A stretch of DNA of 15,685 nucleotides, from contig CAIRMS010000229.1 of assembly GCA_903879765.1 (NCBI GenBank), positions 1-15,685 on the forward strand, written 5' to 3'. The translations under genes and the position numbers were made by a program. This stretch comes from an uncultured Flavobacteriales bacterium (GTDB lineage Bacteria; Bacteroidota; Bacteroidia; Flavobacteriales_D; Crocinitomicaceae). Positions 14,519 through 15,685 of this stretch are shown piece after piece (the first letter of the stretch is position 1; the number at the start of each line of letters is the position of its first letter). A model generated the notes under the pieces. It had not been told where the DNA came from and did no database searches. It saw only the letters and a program-made list of their open reading frames with translations.

Positions 14519-15472
14519 TTACAATAATTCTTCAATAATACGATCCATGGAATAACCTTCCGCTTCAGCGCGATAGTTTCTCACAAGTCGGTGACGAAGA
14601 ATTGCTTTCGCGACTACTCTTACATCCTCGATATCCGGAGAATATTTACCTCTTAAGGCCGCATGGCATTTTGCACCAACAATTAAATACTGTGAAGCAC
14701 GTGGTCCAGCACCCCAAGTGATGTAATCTTTGGTTAATTGCGTCGCTTCTGGAGCATTTACTCTGGTTTTAGCAACCAATTTAACAGCATATTCCAAAAC
14801 GTTATCTGCCACTGGAATACGACGAACCAATTCTTGGTATTCCATTATTTGTTCCGCATTCAATAATTTTTGCAGGCTTACTTTATGATCAGATGTCGTC
14901 GCTTTCACAATCGCAAGCTCTTCTAAATAGGAAGGATAATCAACCCAAATATTGAACATGAATCGGTCCAACTGTGCTTCCGGAAGCGGGTATGTACCCT
15001 CCTGCTCAATTGGATTCTGTGTCGCTAAAACAAAAAATGGAGCAGGTAAATCGTAGGTTTTTCCTGCCGCTGTAACACGACGTTCTTGCATTGCTTCAAG
15101 CAAAGCCGACTGTGTTTTTGGAGGTGTACGGTTAATCTCATCCGCTAAGATGATATTAGAAAACAATGGTCCAGGTATGAACTTAAACTGCTTGCTTTCA
15201 TCCAAAATTTCAGATCCAACAATATCTGAAGGCATTAAATCCGGAGTGAACTGCACGCGATTAAAGGACAAACCTAAGGTTTCAGCAATTGTATTAACAA
15301 GTAAAGTTTTCGCTAATCCTGGAACCCCAACAAGAAGACAATGGGCTCTTGAAAAGATAGCAATTAACACTTGATCAACTACATCATCTTGACCAATGAT
15401 TACTTTGTGTATCTCGTTTTTTAATGCGTGATAATCTAATACAAGTTGGTCAATTTTCTCTTTATCCGTCAT
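14519..15472 (-). CDS. MoxR family AAA+ ATPase
   Basis: A 317-residue MoxR-type AAA+ protein when started at the ATG at 15470-15472. Motifs: Walker A GVPGLAKT at 49-56, Walker B ILADEINR at 108-115 (Asp111, Glu112), sensor 1 ATQNP at 150-154, the family's YPLPEAQLDRF at 161-171 (Arg170 as probable arginine finger) and sensor 2 GPRAS at 256-260. MoxR ATPases form hexamers and act as chaperones maturing partner proteins, usually with DUF58 and von Willebrand factor A proteins encoded nearby; in many Bacteroidota they belong to Bat-type aerotolerance clusters. No such partner gene lies downstream here. A longer frame starting at 15523 adds 17 residues, but those codons lie within the end of the upstream peptidyl-prolyl isomerase gene; the start at 15472 leaves a 1-base gap after that stop and a normal MoxR N-terminus. 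Confidence 0.92.
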   Translation of the reverse strand: MTDKEKIDQLVLDYHALKNEIHKVIIGQDDVVDQVLIAIFSRAHCLLVGVPGLAKTLLVNTIAETLGLSFNRVQFTPDLMPSDIVGSEILDESKQFKFIPGPLFSNIILADEINRTPPKTQSALLEAMQERRVTAAGKTYDLPAPFFVLATQNPIEQEGTYPLPEAQLDRFMFNIWVDYPSYLEELAIVKATTSDHKVSLQKLLNAEQIMEYQELVRRIPVADNVLEYAVKLVAKTRVNAPEATQLTKDYITWGAGPRASQYLIVGAKCHAALRGKYSPDIEDVRVVAKAILRHRLVRNYRAEAEGYSMDRIIEELL

Positions 15473-15473
15473 G

Positions 15474-15685
15474 TTATTTTTCGATTGTTTTTGTCCAATT
15501 ATTTCTAAAATCACATGATTCATATGATTTATCTAAGCGTACGTAGGCATTTCCAATTTTATTACCCACCCAATTGTCTATTGTTTTTTGCTTTTTATCG
15601 TTTTCTGCGGCTAATTTAATCAAAGCATAGTCATCATTTAAATTTGCCTGATGTGCAGGGAATCTTTCTGCTAGACGAACTATTC
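15474..15685 (-). CDS. SurA-like peptidyl-prolyl isomerase, C-terminal fragment (runs off the right edge)
   Basis: An open frame of 69 codons enters from the right edge and ends with TAA at 15474-15476. The end of the protein includes NWVGNKIGNAYVRLD and YESCDFRNNWTK. I recognise this C-terminus, with its K-I-x-x-x-Y-V/I-R-L/I-D and C-D-F-x-N-N-W pattern, from SurA-like periplasmic parvulin-type isomerases of Bacteroidota, which chaperone outer membrane proteins; the parvulin domains are outside the window. The order isomerase then MoxR also fits my recollection of related genomes. It lies 1 base upstream of the moxR start, so the two are co-transcribed and probably translationally coupled. 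The frame is too short to be in an automatic ORF list. The identity rests on a short variable tail. Confidence 0.65.
   Translation of the reverse strand, partial: IVRLAERFPAHQANLNDDYALIKLAAENDKKQKTIDNWVGNKIGNAYVRLDKSYESCDFRNNWTKTIEK

Noticed and set aside
15473..15523. Seventeen extra N-terminal codons of moxR
   Set aside because: They overlap the end of the upstream SurA-like gene in another frame and do not resemble a MoxR N-terminus; the ATG at 15472 fits better.

Overview
The window looks like chromosomal core sequence from a member of the Bacteroidota, most likely Flavobacteriales. A Crocinitomicaceae/Fluviicola-like organism is possible, but this is only an impression. The evidence is: a TonB-dependent receptor with an N-terminal carboxypeptidase-regulatory-like domain; a secreted FG-GAP protein ending in a type IX secretion (T9SS) type A sorting domain; Bacteroidota-type -7 promoter elements (TAnnTTTG) upstream of several genes; A-rich leaders without clear Shine-Dalgarno sites; and moderately low GC. 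I see no RNA genes, insertion sequences, phage genes or CRISPR arrays.

Layout. (1) Positions 1-3639, minus strand: the N-terminus of nucleoside-diphosphate kinase with its own -7 element at the left edge, preceded by a TonB-dependent receptor, a DUF2147 periplasmic protein and a PabA/TrpG glutamine amidotransferase. (2) Positions 3640-3707: a compact divergent promoter in which the -7 elements for the two strands abut. (3) Positions 3708-6033, plus strand: a RidA family deaminase overlapping a large envelope glycosyltransferase fusion. (4) Positions 6102-8903, plus strand: a tight three-gene run of a 2-oxoacid dehydrogenase E2 subunit, an ExoX-like 3'-5' exonuclease and a fumarylacetoacetate hydrolase family enzyme. 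(5) Positions 8906-14284, minus strand: a compact four-gene run transcribed in the order TPR protein, ComA-like phosphosulfolactate synthase, seven-bladed WD40 protein, secreted T9SS-sorted FG-GAP protein. (6) Positions 14285-14518: a 234-base spacer with a perfect 12-bp palindrome next to the TPR start codon and a second inverted repeat. (7) Positions 14519-15685, minus strand: a MoxR AAA+ ATPase directly downstream of the C-terminus of a SurA-like peptidyl-prolyl isomerase.

The most interesting parts are the TPR/ComA/WD40/T9SS gene run and the glycosyltransferase, whose C-terminus is a polyprenyl-phosphate sugar transferase scaffold that appears to have lost its catalytic segment. The ComA homologue implies sulfite-plus-PEP chemistry (sulfolactate) in a bacterium with no reason to make coenzyme M; the partners suggest protein scaffolding and surface export, but no sequence evidence ties the four proteins into one pathway. 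Two start sites need care: moxR should start at 15472, because the longer reading frame runs into the upstream gene, and both pabA and the FG-GAP gene start at GTG.
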